This document shows, in pieces, positions 53,059 through 62,976 of a stretch of 64,000 nt of DNA. A program made the position numbers and the translations under genes. This DNA comes from Verrucomicrobiota bacterium (GTDB taxonomy: Bacteria; Verrucomicrobiota; Verrucomicrobiia; Methylacidiphilales; JBCCWR01). Under the pieces are notes generated by a model. That model was not told the origin of the DNA. It worked only from the letters and a program-made list of their open reading frames with translations, and made no database searches. Every line of letters starts with the position of its first letter. The first letter of the stretch is position 1. The stretch spans positions 35,447 to 99,446 of the forward strand of contig JBCCXA010000011.1 in assembly GCA_039192515.1 (NCBI GenBank), read 5' to 3'.

Positions 53059-53784
53059 ATGACATACTTTAGATTTCATCTCATCTTTAATCTTCCAATA
53101 CTTCTCTGTCTAATTCTAGGTTTATATTTTTTTGGCAGTTGGGGTTTGGAGCAATGGTGTGTTTTAGGAGTTGTTCTAGGAATTGTCATGATTTTTACGA
53201 CTCCATGGGATAACTATGCGGCTTATTGTGGAATCTGGGGTTTTGCAGATAATCGGTATTGGAAGATGGTGAAGTATTTACCTGTAGAAGAATACCTTTT
53301 CTTTGTTATTCAGTCAGTTCAAGCCATGCTGTTAACTCAAATTTTTATTGATACCAATGCTAAAGAAAGTTTAGAAGTTTCTTGGGGCCTTGATCGCTGG
53401 ATCTTAATGGGCATGCTTTCGTTAGTCTTTTTAGTAATAGGTTTGTTTGGGAAAAAGCGGATTGATTCAAAGAGTCGTTGGCATTACGCTTGGCATCTTT
53501 TTTACTGGTTTTTGCCTGTGATCTTTATGCAGTGGATCATTGGGTGGGAAGTGTTATTGCCAAGATGGGAGTGGGTCGTTTTTCCTGCCCTATTATTAGG
53601 GACTTATCTTTCCCTAGCGGACTATTTAGCCATTAATGAGGGGATTTGGCATTTTGATTATAAGCAAGTGACAGGGGTAATGATCGGCAAAAAGATGCCG
53701 TGGGAAGAGGCCGCTTTCTTTTACCTAACAAGTTTCCTAGTAGCTCAGAGCTACCTTATCTTGCTTCCTGAAGCTTTGAGGTAA
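53059..53784 (+). CDS. Lycopene cyclase, fused two-domain membrane type (CrtYcd-like)
   Basis: Membrane lycopene beta-cyclase of the heterodimer type, here with both halves fused. The 241-residue protein has about six membrane helices and two copies of the domain motif: WDNYAAYCGIWGFADNRYW followed by PVEEYLFF, and later LADYLAINEGIWHFD followed by PWEEAAFF. It cyclises carotenoid ends. No crtI or crtB lies in the window, so it is an isolated carotenoid gene. Its 3' end overlaps the GT87 gene by 34 bases on the other strand. Confidence 0.85.
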   Translation: MTYFRFHLIFNLPILLCLILGLYFFGSWGLEQWCVLGVVLGIVMIFTTPWDNYAAYCGIWGFADNRYWKMVKYLPVEEYLFFVIQSVQAMLLTQIFIDTNAKESLEVSWGLDRWILMGMLSLVFLVIGLFGKKRIDSKSRWHYAWHLFYWFLPVIFMQWIIGWEVLLPRWEWVVFPALLLGTYLSLADYLAINEGIWHFDYKQVTGVMIGKKMPWEEAAFFYLTSFLVAQSYLILLPEALR

Positions 53785-54974
53785 GTAAGTAAGTAGGCTA
53801 CAAAAATAAGACTGAGACTTGGTGCAACATAAGAAAACCCCACACTTTCCCCCAGAATGGAGAAAAAGACAGCTCCCCATGTCAAGGCATAGAGGACACT
53901 TATCAAAAGGGTATTCTTTTCTTGATGTCTTTCAAGAATCATACCGACAAAGGGGATAAAGAGAATCAGGTCATAAAATAATAGGTAAGGAGAAAACAAA
54001 AAAGCGAGGGCAGTGGCAAAATAGAAATGCAAATGAAGAGGCCATTTTTTGGCCTGAGTTTTACTGCCGATGAAAAAGAAGAGGCCTATTCCTAATGATA
54101 TAGACAGGATTGCAAGGAGCAGCCCTATTAAAGGTGAATCGATTTTTAGGAAGCTTTGCACAAAAGAGAGCCAAGTGCATCCCCAGAAATGATTGAAAGC
54201 TTCACTTCGATGATTGAGTATAATATTGAGCCAGTCTTGATGCACTTCTAAGCCAAAAATAATGAAGGAAAGGGTTCCACCAACCAGAAGCATTGATAAG
54301 GCTCCTAGTAATATCCTTTTGTTGAGAAAAAAGAGGAAAGGTAAGAAGCATAAAATTAATTGTGGTTTATAGGCCAGCAAGCCAATACAGCCACCTGCCA
54401 AAAAAAATTTTTTCTTGTAAACCAAGAAGCCAGAAAAAGTAATAACTAATAGACTGATAGAACCATTTTGGCCTATTCCTAGTGTATAGCTAAAGCCAGG
54501 AAACGATAGTAAGAGAAGCAGGACTTTGAGCCTTTCTTTGAAATATACTTGCAAAAGAAGTAACCCGCCAGCACTGATATAGAGGAGAATAGAAAATAGG
54601 CTCCATAAATCTGCAAAAGTAGTATAATCATGGCCAGCCAAGATGGATAGAACATAATGAAAAGCTAGTGTAGGAGGAGGGTAGAGATAATGGTCACCTT
54701 TAAAATTCTCAGTGTATTCAGAATCAGGATAGAGAAATATAAATTTTTCTCCTAATCTAGCGATTTGATATGGGGCTTTCATATTCTCCTCAAGGACAAG
54801 TTGGCATGCGACATAGTGTTGTATCAAATCATTGGGACTGAATTGAGGTCCTATATCCCATTCACCCGTAGCTGGATTATCTTGTATGAAGAGTGAGGCA
54901 AAGAGATAGCATTGAATGGATGCCAACACGGAGAGTGTGACCCACAAAGCATTGTGGCAAAAGAAAGATTTCAT
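53751..54974 (-). CDS. GT87-family membrane glycosyltransferase (DUF2029)
   Basis: The 407-residue protein has about eight to ten membrane helices and the GT87/DUF2029 pattern of an N-terminal helix then an acidic extracytoplasmic segment (PNDLIQHYVACQLVLEE), followed by LYPPPTLAFHYVLS. Family members move sugars from polyprenyl-phosphate donors. It starts 24 bases after the lipoprotein gene at 54999 and probably shares its transcript. Acceptor unknown. Confidence 0.75.
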   Translation of the reverse strand: MKSFFCHNALWVTLSVLASIQCYLFASLFIQDNPATGEWDIGPQFSPNDLIQHYVACQLVLEENMKAPYQIARLGEKFIFLYPDSEYTENFKGDHYLYPPPTLAFHYVLSILAGHDYTTFADLWSLFSILLYISAGGLLLLQVYFKERLKVLLLLLSFPGFSYTLGIGQNGSISLLVITFSGFLVYKKKFFLAGGCIGLLAYKPQLILCFLPFLFFLNKRILLGALSMLLVGGTLSFIIFGLEVHQDWLNIILNHRSEAFNHFWGCTWLSFVQSFLKIDSPLIGLLLAILSISLGIGLFFFIGSKTQAKKWPLHLHFYFATALAFLFSPYLLFYDLILFIPFVGMILERHQEKNTLLISVLYALTWGAVFFSILGESVGFSYVAPSLSLIFVAYLLTYLKASGSKIR

Positions 54975-54998
54975 GGATTTAGGTTATTTAAGAAACAC

Positions 54999-56636
54999 CT
55001 AGTTATGCTCAGCTGTTTGCTTTTTGCCCTTGCTGTTACTCTGTAAGAATAGACCTGGATCTAACCATGTTGGATGCTGAATGACAAATTGCCACTTACC
55101 TTTGTGTTGATTGAGTTGCCCATAAAAGTAAAGTGAATCATCTTTGATATAAGTAGAGGTAATTTTGTTGAGTAGCTTTTTGTTAGGAGACCATATGGTA
55201 AAAGTTTCATTATGCACCTTTATTTGAAAGGGTTTGGTGCTCACAACAATCGAGTCAACCAAAAGCACTTTGTTATAAAAGTAACTTGATTGCAAGGGGG
55301 TGTGCATGGGGATTTTATTGGTAGATTGTGCCATAGCTAGATTCATATGTGCATAATCTAGCTTTACTGGCCTAGAAGGAGGTGTTGGCTCATAGGATGG
55401 GTTATCTAGAAATACTTTTCTTTTCTGAACAGTAAATGGAATTGTTTTGAATTTTGCTAAAATTGGCAAATGATCTGAGAAGCCGTATCCATTTTTTTGG
55501 TTGTTCCATCTAATCGGTATTCCTGTTATCTTATCAGTGTTTACTCCCGGCAAAGATAGGACTTTGAAAGAATTATCGATGTATTGTATACCTTTATAAT
55601 CATAGAGCCCTTGGGGGATAATAAGATGCATGAGAGTGCTGTGATGACCTTTGAAAATTTCGCTGTAGCGTTGATCGAAAGGTAGTTCAAACCAAAGATT
55701 GTAAAGATCAATCTCAGGATCACTTATTAAGCCAATTTCGTTGCCTTTGGATTTCAAGACATCATTAATCCCCGTCCTTTTCATGGATGGGAAAAGGTTA
55801 GTTTGGTTATAATGAGAATTCAGATCTCCACCAATGATAAAGTCATAATAGGAATCTTCAGCTAGTAATTCATCAATTCGACTTCGTAGCACTCTGGCAT
55901 TTCCGGTGCGTATTAACTCAGATTCCTCTGAACTAGCACCAGCTTTCCAGTGGTTATTGAAAATGATTAAAGGAATCTCTCCGATCTCTATTTTAACTTC
56001 TAGGATGCCTCTGCCCCCGGCAGTTTTATGAGTGATCGAATTCGTTATGGGGAACTTGCTAAAAGTAGCGTTTACGTGAGGAAAGGAATAGCCAAGAGGG
56101 TCTGGATAAGAATCACCAACCGCAACAAAATATTCACCCAAGCCTGCTTCAAAAAGAATTCGCCACAGCCAAGCTTCAGCAGGCACTTGCTTAAACTGAG
56201 CAGATCGATTTGATGTCAACATATCTCTGACAGTTACTTCAGGGTTTTCGTATAAAAAACGACGCAAATCCCCATGCCATCCTTCAGGTGTTTGATCTGC
56301 TTCAAGTTCCTGAAAGAGGATGATTTCAGGTCCTTCTCCTTTATTAATAGTCGAAAGAATGTAAGAAATATTTTCTAGCTTGGTAAGAAACTTGGTTGCC
56401 GTATAGCCGTTGGGTCGATCTACCGTTTGAGGCTTGTAGTCATTGAAGATGGCTTGCCCATCTATATCGAAGAGATTCTCCACATTGTAGGCTACAACTG
56501 TGAGGGGGACTGATGTGGAATCATCTACAAATAGATTGGGATCTTCCTCAAGTAGAAAAGACTCCTCCCTTGAGCAAGATATCAAAAAGAGTGCTATAGA
56601 TATAATCCATAAAAAGTTAAAAACAGAATGACTCAT
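54999..56636 (-). CDS. Lipoprotein with endonuclease/exonuclease/phosphatase fold
   Basis: The 545-residue protein has a lipoprotein signal (lipobox LISC near 18-21) and an endonuclease/exonuclease/phosphatase domain at about 45-400: VAYNVENLFD, ILFQELEAD, FNNHWKAG, IIGGDLNSHYN and FSDHLPILAKF supply the metal and catalytic residues. A separate C-terminal part (about 430-545) of unknown type may bind polymer. Nuclease or phosphodiesterase on the outer membrane is likely. It follows the terminator of the transaldolase gene. Confidence 0.8.
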   Translation of the reverse strand: MSHSVFNFLWIISIALFLISCSREESFLLEEDPNLFVDDSTSVPLTVVAYNVENLFDIDGQAIFNDYKPQTVDRPNGYTATKFLTKLENISYILSTINKGEGPEIILFQELEADQTPEGWHGDLRRFLYENPEVTVRDMLTSNRSAQFKQVPAEAWLWRILFEAGLGEYFVAVGDSYPDPLGYSFPHVNATFSKFPITNSITHKTAGGRGILEVKIEIGEIPLIIFNNHWKAGASSEESELIRTGNARVLRSRIDELLAEDSYYDFIIGGDLNSHYNQTNLFPSMKRTGINDVLKSKGNEIGLISDPEIDLYNLWFELPFDQRYSEIFKGHHSTLMHLIIPQGLYDYKGIQYIDNSFKVLSLPGVNTDKITGIPIRWNNQKNGYGFSDHLPILAKFKTIPFTVQKRKVFLDNPSYEPTPPSRPVKLDYAHMNLAMAQSTNKIPMHTPLQSSYFYNKVLLVDSIVVSTKPFQIKVHNETFTIWSPNKKLLNKITSTYIKDDSLYFYGQLNQHKGKWQFVIQHPTWLDPGLFLQSNSKGKKQTAEHN

Positions 56637-56652
56637 TGTCTTGCTCTTTAGT

Positions 56653-56686
56653 TAAAAAAAACGGCGAGCTTAAAAGCTCACCGTTT
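56653..56686 (-). terminator. Rho-independent terminator after the transaldolase gene
   Basis: On the minus strand AACGGTGAGCTT and AAGCTCGCCGTT form a near-perfect stem of about 12 bp (one G-U or mismatch) followed by TTTTTT. It lies between the transaldolase stop and the lipoprotein gene and so separates two transcription units. Confidence 0.8.
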
Positions 56687-56718
56687 CACTGCATCAAAAA
56701 TTACGATGAAAGCATAAA

Positions 56719-57366
56719 TTATTTTCCAGCGCCTTTTTCCCAGTCTTCCATGAACTTTTTAAGCCCAATATCTGTCATCGGATGCTTAATCAATTGCTTA
56801 AGGACTTTCCCAGGAGCAGTAATGACATCGCTACCGATTTTTGCTGCATTTAAGAAGTGCATTGGGCTTCTCGCAGATGCAGTTAGGATCATCGTTTCCA
56901 TCCCGTAATTATCATACACTTGGCGGATGTCAGCAATGAGGTCCATGCCGTCTTGGCTGAGATCATCTAAACGGCCTACGAAAGGGCTTATGTAAGTAGC
57001 ACCAGCTTTTGCAGCCAACAAGGCCTGAGATGCAGAAAAGCATAGAGTGACATTTGTTTTAATACCCCTTTGGGTAAGCGCTGCTGTTGCTTTTAGACCT
57101 TCTTCAATAAGGGGTATTTTAACCACAACATTCTCGTGCCAGGTTGCGCACTCTTCACCCTCTTTGATCATAGTTGGCGCATCCAAAGAAGTGACTTCTG
57201 CGCTGATTGGACCATCGACGATATTGCAAATCTCTGTGATCAGATCTTTAAATTTTTTGCCACTTTTGGCTGCAAGTGAAGGGTTTGTAGTGACACCGTC
57301 AACAATTCCCATTTCATTGAGTTCGCGAATTTCATCTGTATCACCAGAATCGATAAAAATGATCAT
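56719..57366 (-). CDS. tal: Transaldolase, TalC/FSA type
   Basis: Transaldolase or fructose-6-phosphate aldolase of the pentose phosphate area. The 215-residue single-barrel protein has DGVTTNPSL near the N-terminus, the Schiff-base Lys in VVVKIP (Lys83) and [21 protein letters not shown] strong ribosome site (AAAGGAG) precedes the ATG. It follows glmM by about 33 bases, possibly in one transcript, and has its own terminator. Short-form proteins of this length may be either enzyme. Confidence 0.92.
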   Translation of the reverse strand: MIIFIDSGDTDEIRELNEMGIVDGVTTNPSLAAKSGKKFKDLITEICNIVDGPISAEVTSLDAPTMIKEGEECATWHENVVVKIPLIEEGLKATAALTQRGIKTNVTLCFSASQALLAAKAGATYISPFVGRLDDLSQDGMDLIADIRQVYDNYGMETMILTASARSPMHFLNAAKIGSDVITAPGKVLKQLIKHPMTDIGLKKFMEDWEKGAGK

Positions 57367-57399
57367 ATTTTGCTCCTTTGATTTCTTATTTCTCTTTAC

Positions 57400-58755
57400 T
57401 TAAACACCTATGGCGATTCGGATCTCCTTGAGAATCCTTTCAGCCATTGGCGAGACTTTAGAGGCATCTTTGGCTTCTAGCAATAAGCGAATTTTGTTTT
57501 CTGTGCCCGAGTAGCGTAAGAATGCGCGTCCTTGAGCTCCTAAATCTTGGTTAACTTCATTTAAAGCTAACTGAAGGTCAGTGAGCTCTTCTAAAGGAGG
57601 TTTTGACTTTACTCTAATATTAAAGAGCTGTTGCGGGTATTTTTTTATACAGGTTCTTAGTTCCGTGAGTGTTTTCTTTTTTCGAGTCATTAATTCGAGG
57701 ACTTGTAAGGCAGAGAGAAGGCCATCCCCGGTTGATAGGAAATCTAGCAAGATCATGTGTCCAGATTGCTCACCTCCCAGATTATAATCATGCTCCTTCA
57801 TAGCAGCGAGGACGTAACGATCCCCAACTTGGGTTCTATGAACATGGCCTCCATGCTTCATCAAAACTTCGTCTAGTGCTAAATTGCTCATCACAGTGGT
57901 AACAACCGTATTATGCTTCAAGGTTCTTCTCTCTAGCATATCGATGCCTAGAATAGCTAAAACTTCATCTCCATCTAGAGCTTGGCCTGTTTCATCAATC
58001 AAGATAAAGCGGTCGGCATCGCCATCATGTGCAAGTCCTACAGCATACTCATTTTTTTTGACTAGCTCTTGAAGGATTGCTGTATGTTGACTACCGCAAT
58101 TGAGATTAATATTTTCTCCATTAGGATCTACAAACAAAGAGGTGACCTTGGCTCCAAGGTTTTTTAAAATTTGGGGAGTTGAAACCCAAGAAGCCCCGTT
58201 TCCACAGTCGACAAAGATATTTAAGCCTTCTAGTGAGGTTTTTTCGGGGAGGCTACTGCAAAGGGCTTTTTCATAAATCTTAAAGCAAGTATCTTTGGTT
58301 TCGAAACAAGGTTTTTGGTCAGTAAGCTGAGAATCTTGTAGAGCTGGTGCTTGATCTATCAGAGTTTCTATTTCGCGTTCTATTTCGTCGGTAAGTTTAA
58401 AACCATCTTGACCAAAGCATTTAATACCGTTGTCCTCATAGGGGTTATGTGAGGCGCTGATCATGATTCCTGCTGCTGCTCGATGGTGCTGGGTGAGCAA
58501 GGCTACAGCGGCAGTTGGTATAACGCCTATACACGCTGCTGATCCACCTGACTTTTCTATGCCTTTGACTAGAGCTTTTTCTAGTGTGGTTCCAGAAGCT
58601 CTTGTGTCTCGACCAATCACAAAGAGAGTACTCTCCTCTTGATTAAAAAATTTTCCTAATGCATAGCCTACTTGGTAAGCGAATGCGGATGTCATAGGGT
58701 GATGACCATAGGTTCCTCGAATACCGTCTGTGCCGAAGTATTTTCTATTCATCAT
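57400..58755 (-). CDS. glmM: Phosphoglucosamine mutase
   Basis: Converts glucosamine-6-phosphate to glucosamine-1-phosphate for peptidoglycan and LPS. The 451-residue protein has FGTDGIRG at 7-14, the phospho-Ser loop MISASHNP (Ser102), the metal loop GLAHDGDADRF and the substrate motif GGEQSGHMI. Glucosamine specificity is inferred from the GlmM-like GEQSGH and length. No folP or glmU is adjacent. Confidence 0.93.
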   Translation of the reverse strand: MMNRKYFGTDGIRGTYGHHPMTSAFAYQVGYALGKFFNQEESTLFVIGRDTRASGTTLEKALVKGIEKSGGSAACIGVIPTAAVALLTQHHRAAAGIMISASHNPYEDNGIKCFGQDGFKLTDEIEREIETLIDQAPALQDSQLTDQKPCFETKDTCFKIYEKALCSSLPEKTSLEGLNIFVDCGNGASWVSTPQILKNLGAKVTSLFVDPNGENINLNCGSQHTAILQELVKKNEYAVGLAHDGDADRFILIDETGQALDGDEVLAILGIDMLERRTLKHNTVVTTVMSNLALDEVLMKHGGHVHRTQVGDRYVLAAMKEHDYNLGGEQSGHMILLDFLSTGDGLLSALQVLELMTRKKKTLTELRTCIKKYPQQLFNIRVKSKPPLEELTDLQLALNEVNQDLGAQGRAFLRYSGTENKIRLLLEAKDASKVSPMAERILKEIRIAIGV

Positions 58756-58859
58756 GCTTTTGCCAAAACGTAGAGGATGTCACTTTTGAAATCAACCTTT
58801 ACTCTACCCTATGAGCGACTTGATCAACTTATTCATAGGAGATAAGATTATGATAATCT

Positions 58860-59692
58860 ATGATAGGCTTATGGATACTGCTGGGTATTGCACTCTTGGC
58901 AATCGGATTTTACTTTGGGCAGATTAGGTTGAGCAGTCGTAGGTGCAGAGCTATCTTGAATCGGCCATTTCCAACTCCATGGGAGGCTATTTTAAGAAAA
59001 AATATCCCTCTATACAAAGGATTGCCGGATGAGTTGAAAGAAAAACTTCATCGGTCAATTCAACTCTTTTTAGCTAAAAAATCTTTTGAAGGATGTGGAG
59101 GTTTGGAGGTTACTGAGGAAATGACTGTGACAATTGCAGGTCAAGCTTGTATGTTGATCATGAATCAGAACTCAGATATCTATCCAGCTCTCAGAACCAT
59201 CTTGCTTTACCCTTCCAGTTTTCGAAATAATACGGACGGCTGTTTATTCAATTATCAAGATGACAACCCTACCCGCCTGGGGGAATCTTGGTCAACCGGT
59301 TCCGTTATCCTCGCTTGGGATAGCGTGATAGGTGATGCACTGAACGCTCAAGATGGGCAAAATGTTGTCTTTCACGAATTTGCTCATCAACTTGATCAAC
59401 TCGATGGAGATACCGATGGAGCACCAACTCTAGAAAATAGGGCTTCCTATGCCAGTTGGGCTCGAGTACTTGGCGAGGAGTATGAAAACTTGCAGGATAG
59501 GCTAGAGCGAGGTGCTAAAGCAGATTTGATGCGTATGGCGCAACAGATCCTGCGGAGTTCTTTGCCGTCATTACAGAGAGCTTTTTTGAGAAATCAAAAA
59601 AAATGAAGCGTAAGCATCCTGAGCTTTATGCAGAGTTAGCGAAGTTTTATCGTGTCGATCCTGCTAGTTGGAAACGTTCAAGTAGAGTATGA
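58860..59692 (+). pseudogene. mtfA: mtfA, frameshifted (zinc aminopeptidase / Mlc regulator type)
   Basis: MtfA is a zinc peptidase that also binds the repressor Mlc. The first frame runs 58860-59606, with HEFAH at residues 172-176 intact, then degenerates: after AKADL the family's conserved YGATDPAEFFAV-type end is read in the frame one base behind, from about 59519 to TGA at 59690-59692 (ending KRKHPELYAELAKFY). A missing base near 59526-59528 would restore ADLDAYGAT. The lost part contains the conserved EFFAVITE stretch with the third zinc ligand. Either a pseudogene, a sequencing error, or a programmed shift; no slippery site is seen. Confidence 0.8.
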
Positions 59693-59745
59693 GTACATTA
59701 TAGAGTAGGGAAGCCTTTTGATAGGATAGCCAAGCAAAACATTAG

Positions 59746-59763
59746 TGACAGTTTTCAAACTGT
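59746..59763. other. Perfect inverted repeat after mtfA
   Basis: GACAGTTT TC AAACTGTC, an 8-bp arm palindrome with no T-tract, in the short gap between mtfA and the molybdoenzyme gene. It could be an operator or a degraded terminator. Confidence 0.35.
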
Positions 59764-59839
59764 CTGATTATTCGAACTACCTCTATGAATAGCCTTAGTA
59801 TTCTCCTGCTCAAAAAAGAAAAATAGAGTAACGTCGAAT

Positions 59840-62113
59840 TTATTCCTTCGGAGTAACGCGAATGACGATGCTTTTGGAAGTAGGGGTATTACTTTGATCT
59901 GCTGTGCTGGAAATAGGTACTAGGACATTGGCTTCGGGGAAGTAAGCGGCGGCACATCCTTTGGGGATGTCATATTCAATTGCTTGGAAAGTATTCGTTC
60001 GGCGAGTGGTGCCTTGAAATTCACTGGTGATATCAACTAACTGTTGATTTGCGATCTTTCGGGAAGACATGTCTTGGTGATTCATGAAGAGGACTCTTCG
60101 TTCGTTTTTGATTCCCCGGTAACGGTCATTCATACCATAAATGGTCGTATTAAATTGATCATGACTTCTTATGGTCATCAGTAACAATTGATCTTCTTCT
60201 AGGGTAAGTTCCTGTAAAGCATTGGTGGAGAAAGGAATCGCTCCTCCTATCGGCTCATAGTTTCCTTCACGAGCGTGGTTAGGTAAATAGAATCCCCCGG
60301 GTACTCGAACTCGCTGGTCATAGTTTTCAAATCCAGGGATGACTTCTGAGATAGCCTTCCTTATTTTGCAATAATCGGTAGACCATTCACTCCAAGGGGT
60401 ATCATGACTTTGCTCAAGAAGTTGTTCAGCAAGCTTGGCGATGATACAGGGTTCTCCTAAAAGATGATCGGACGCTGGTGGAAGGTTACCTGTAGAAGTG
60501 TGAACTACTCCCATGGAGTTTTCGACGGTGAGAAATTGGTAAATTCCATTATCTGAAAGATCAAGTTCACTACGACCTAAGCAAGGCAAAATGAGGGCTT
60601 GTTTTCCGGTTACGAGGTGAGATCTGTTCAATTTGGTGGAAATATGAACTGTCAATGAACAGTTTCGCAGGGCTTTTGCGGTAAATTCAGTGTCAGGAGT
60701 TGCGGAGAGAAAATTGCCACCTAGTGCTATAAATACTTTACCAGGTTCTTTATGCATGGCGCGTATAGCATCGACTGTATCATAGCCATGTTTACGAGGA
60801 ACTTTAAATTGAAAGACTTCTTCCAGCTTAGCCAAAAACCATTCCGGCATTTTTTCGAATATACCCATGGTTCGATCTCCCTGAACATTACTATGTCCTC
60901 GGACTGGACAAAGCCCTGCATTAGGCTTGCCTAATGCACCACGTAAAAGATGGAGGTTGACGATTTCTTCGATAGTAGAAACTGCGTTTTTATGTTGTGT
61001 GACGCCCATGGCCCAACAGGTTATGATCTTATCCGTTTGAGCGAGATCAGAAACCACAGAGTCTATGAATTCCTTGCCAATGCCAGAGATGCGTGAAAGT
61101 TCTTTCCAGTCCTCTGCTAGGATAGAATTTTTGTAGGATTCAAAGTCCTTGGTGTATTCTGAAATAAAATCGTGGTTGAGGTGACCACTCTCTATCAGCC
61201 CTTTAGCGAGAGCCTTGAGCAATGCATGGTCTCCATTGATTTTGACTTGGAGGAAGCTAGAAGCAAGTGATGTGGCCTGGCCCAACATGCCTTTTACTTC
61301 TTGAGGGTGTGAAAAAGCCTGTAGTCCCGCTTCTTTGAGTGGATTAATGGCCACGATCTTCCCTCCTTTTCTTACACAGGTTTGTAGCGCACTAAGCATG
61401 CGTGGGTGGTTTGTGCCAGGGTTTTGACCGATGATTAGGACGAGATCAGCGTTATAGAAGTCTTCTAACTTCACTGTTCCCTTGCCAATACCTATTGTCT
61501 TATTGAGGGCGACACCGCTTGATTCGTGGCACATATTAGAACAGTCCGGTAGATTGTTAGTTCCAAACTGACGCGCTAAGAGTTGATAAAGAAAGGCTGC
61601 CTCATTACTCGCTCTGCCAGAGGTATAAAAGATTGCATCGTCTGGCGATGGAAGGCCCTTTAGCTCCTTAGCAATTAAGTCAAAAGCTTTTTCCCAAGAG
61701 ATTGCCTCGTAATGAGTGCTATCTTTGGGCAATAGCATCGGCTCAGTCAGCCTACCCTGTAGCTCATGCCAATAGTCGCTTTTCTCACCTAATGCTTCAA
61801 CAGAATACTCTTCAAAGAACTGAGGTGTAATCTTTTTTTGGGTGCCCTCTGAAGCAATAGCCTTTGCTCCGTTTTCACAGAACTCAGTGGGTGCCCGGTG
61901 ATCATCTGGATCTGGCCAAGCGCAGGAGGGACAGTCAACTCCGCTTTTTTGATTGATCATGCTCAGAAGTTGGGCCCCTTTTGTGAAACCAGTTTCTCGT
62001 TGAATATGCTTAAGCGAGTTGGTAACCGCTAGTGCTCCGCCTGCCCATGTCTTAGGGGTACTCTGTTTGAGTGCGGTAAGCTCCTCAGGGCATTTTTCAG
62101 TCTTGTGTTTCAT
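59840..62113 (-). CDS. FdhF/YdeP-type molybdopterin oxidoreductase
   Basis: Molybdopterin-dependent oxidoreductase similar to E. coli YdeP and formate dehydrogenase alpha-like proteins. The 757-residue protein has an N-terminal Cys cluster (CPSCAWPDPDDHR, then FCENGAKA) that may hold an iron-sulfur centre, then the molybdopterin fold: TSGRASNEAAFLYQLLARQFGTNN, CHESSGVALN, IGQNPGTNHPR, GRSELDLSDNG, and a C-terminal cofactor-binding domain with RSHDQFNTTIYG. No signal peptide, so it is probably cytoplasmic. It overlaps fdhD by four bases. Physiological electron partner not known; acid-stress and redox roles have been suggested for YdeP. Confidence 0.9.
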   Translation of the reverse strand: MKHKTEKCPEELTALKQSTPKTWAGGALAVTNSLKHIQRETGFTKGAQLLSMINQKSGVDCPSCAWPDPDDHRAPTEFCENGAKAIASEGTQKKITPQFFEEYSVEALGEKSDYWHELQGRLTEPMLLPKDSTHYEAISWEKAFDLIAKELKGLPSPDDAIFYTSGRASNEAAFLYQLLARQFGTNNLPDCSNMCHESSGVALNKTIGIGKGTVKLEDFYNADLVLIIGQNPGTNHPRMLSALQTCVRKGGKIVAINPLKEAGLQAFSHPQEVKGMLGQATSLASSFLQVKINGDHALLKALAKGLIESGHLNHDFISEYTKDFESYKNSILAEDWKELSRISGIGKEFIDSVVSDLAQTDKIITCWAMGVTQHKNAVSTIEEIVNLHLLRGALGKPNAGLCPVRGHSNVQGDRTMGIFEKMPEWFLAKLEEVFQFKVPRKHGYDTVDAIRAMHKEPGKVFIALGGNFLSATPDTEFTAKALRNCSLTVHISTKLNRSHLVTGKQALILPCLGRSELDLSDNGIYQFLTVENSMGVVHTSTGNLPPASDHLLGEPCIIAKLAEQLLEQSHDTPWSEWSTDYCKIRKAISEVIPGFENYDQRVRVPGGFYLPNHAREGNYEPIGGAIPFSTNALQELTLEEDQLLLMTIRSHDQFNTTIYGMNDRYRGIKNERRVLFMNHQDMSSRKIANQQLVDITSEFQGTTRRTNTFQAIEYDIPKGCAAAYFPEANVLVPISSTADQSNTPTSKSIVIRVTPKE

Positions 62114-62976
62114 GGAGTTGCGGAAATGTTTGTAGCATCCTTAAGAAGCCTAAATGAATGCGTGTAAATATTATGTTTTTTTGAGGAGAGAAAACCAACG
62201 AGACAGATATTAAGTTCATCCGCAATTTCTACTGCTAAGCTTGAAGCAGCGCCGAGTGCAATAATAACAGGAATTCTAGCATTCGCTGCTTTTTGAACAA
62301 TTTCAAAACCAATGCGGCTTGATATCGCTAGGGATTTCCTGTTCAAAAGAGCTTGAGTATCTGGATTTCGTAACGCTGCCCCAATGACTTTGTCCACGGC
62401 ATTATGGCGACCGATGTCTTCTCGTGTGCAAAGAACATTGGAATCAGTAGGATTTATCAAGAAAGCCCCATGAATGCCTCCCGTCTGAGAGAAAAGTGAA
62501 GAAGTATTACTAAGCTTTTCATAAACACGATCCAATTCTAAATGGCAAAAACGTTCTCGCACAGAGAGTTTATCTAGGCGATCGATACCAAGCATTTTGA
62601 TTTCTGATTTTCCACAGGCACCGCATGCTGAGTTACTTGTATGAGTTCTAGAATGATGCTCTTGAGGCTTCTTATTCTTTAAAGTAACAGATGCTTGGAA
62701 AGATGAGGGGAAATCAATAGCTACAATATCATCAATAGAATCGATCAATCCTTCGGAATAAAGCAGACCAGTTATGAGATCTAAGTCATGTCCTGGTGTG
62801 CGTAGACTGATCATGAAAGGTTTATGAAGTTTTGAAGCACTCCCCTGGCAATTGAGACGAATTTCTAAGGGCTCTTCTGCGGCAAGAATATCATTTTTGT
62901 AACCGTATTGACTATTCCAATACCGAAGGATTTTGCTTTTTCGAACAGGTCTAATTGAATCAGTCAGTTGGTCCAT
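62110..62976 (-). CDS. fdhD: Formate dehydrogenase accessory sulfurtransferase FdhD
   Basis: Passes sulfur from a cysteine desulfurase to the molybdenum cofactor of formate-dehydrogenase-like enzymes. The 288-residue protein has the sulfur-carrying CGACG loop (Cys118, Cys121) and TREDIGRHNAVDKVIG, the family hallmark. It is the first gene of a two-gene unit with the molybdoenzyme downstream, which it should activate. Confidence 0.93.
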   Translation of the reverse strand: MDQLTDSIRPVRKSKILRYWNSQYGYKNDILAAEEPLEIRLNCQGSASKLHKPFMISLRTPGHDLDLITGLLYSEGLIDSIDDIVAIDFPSSFQASVTLKNKKPQEHHSRTHTSNSACGACGKSEIKMLGIDRLDKLSVRERFCHLELDRVYEKLSNTSSLFSQTGGIHGAFLINPTDSNVLCTREDIGRHNAVDKVIGAALRNPDTQALLNRKSLAISSRIGFEIVQKAANARIPVIIALGAASSLAVEIADELNICLVGFLSSKKHNIYTHSFRLLKDATNISATP

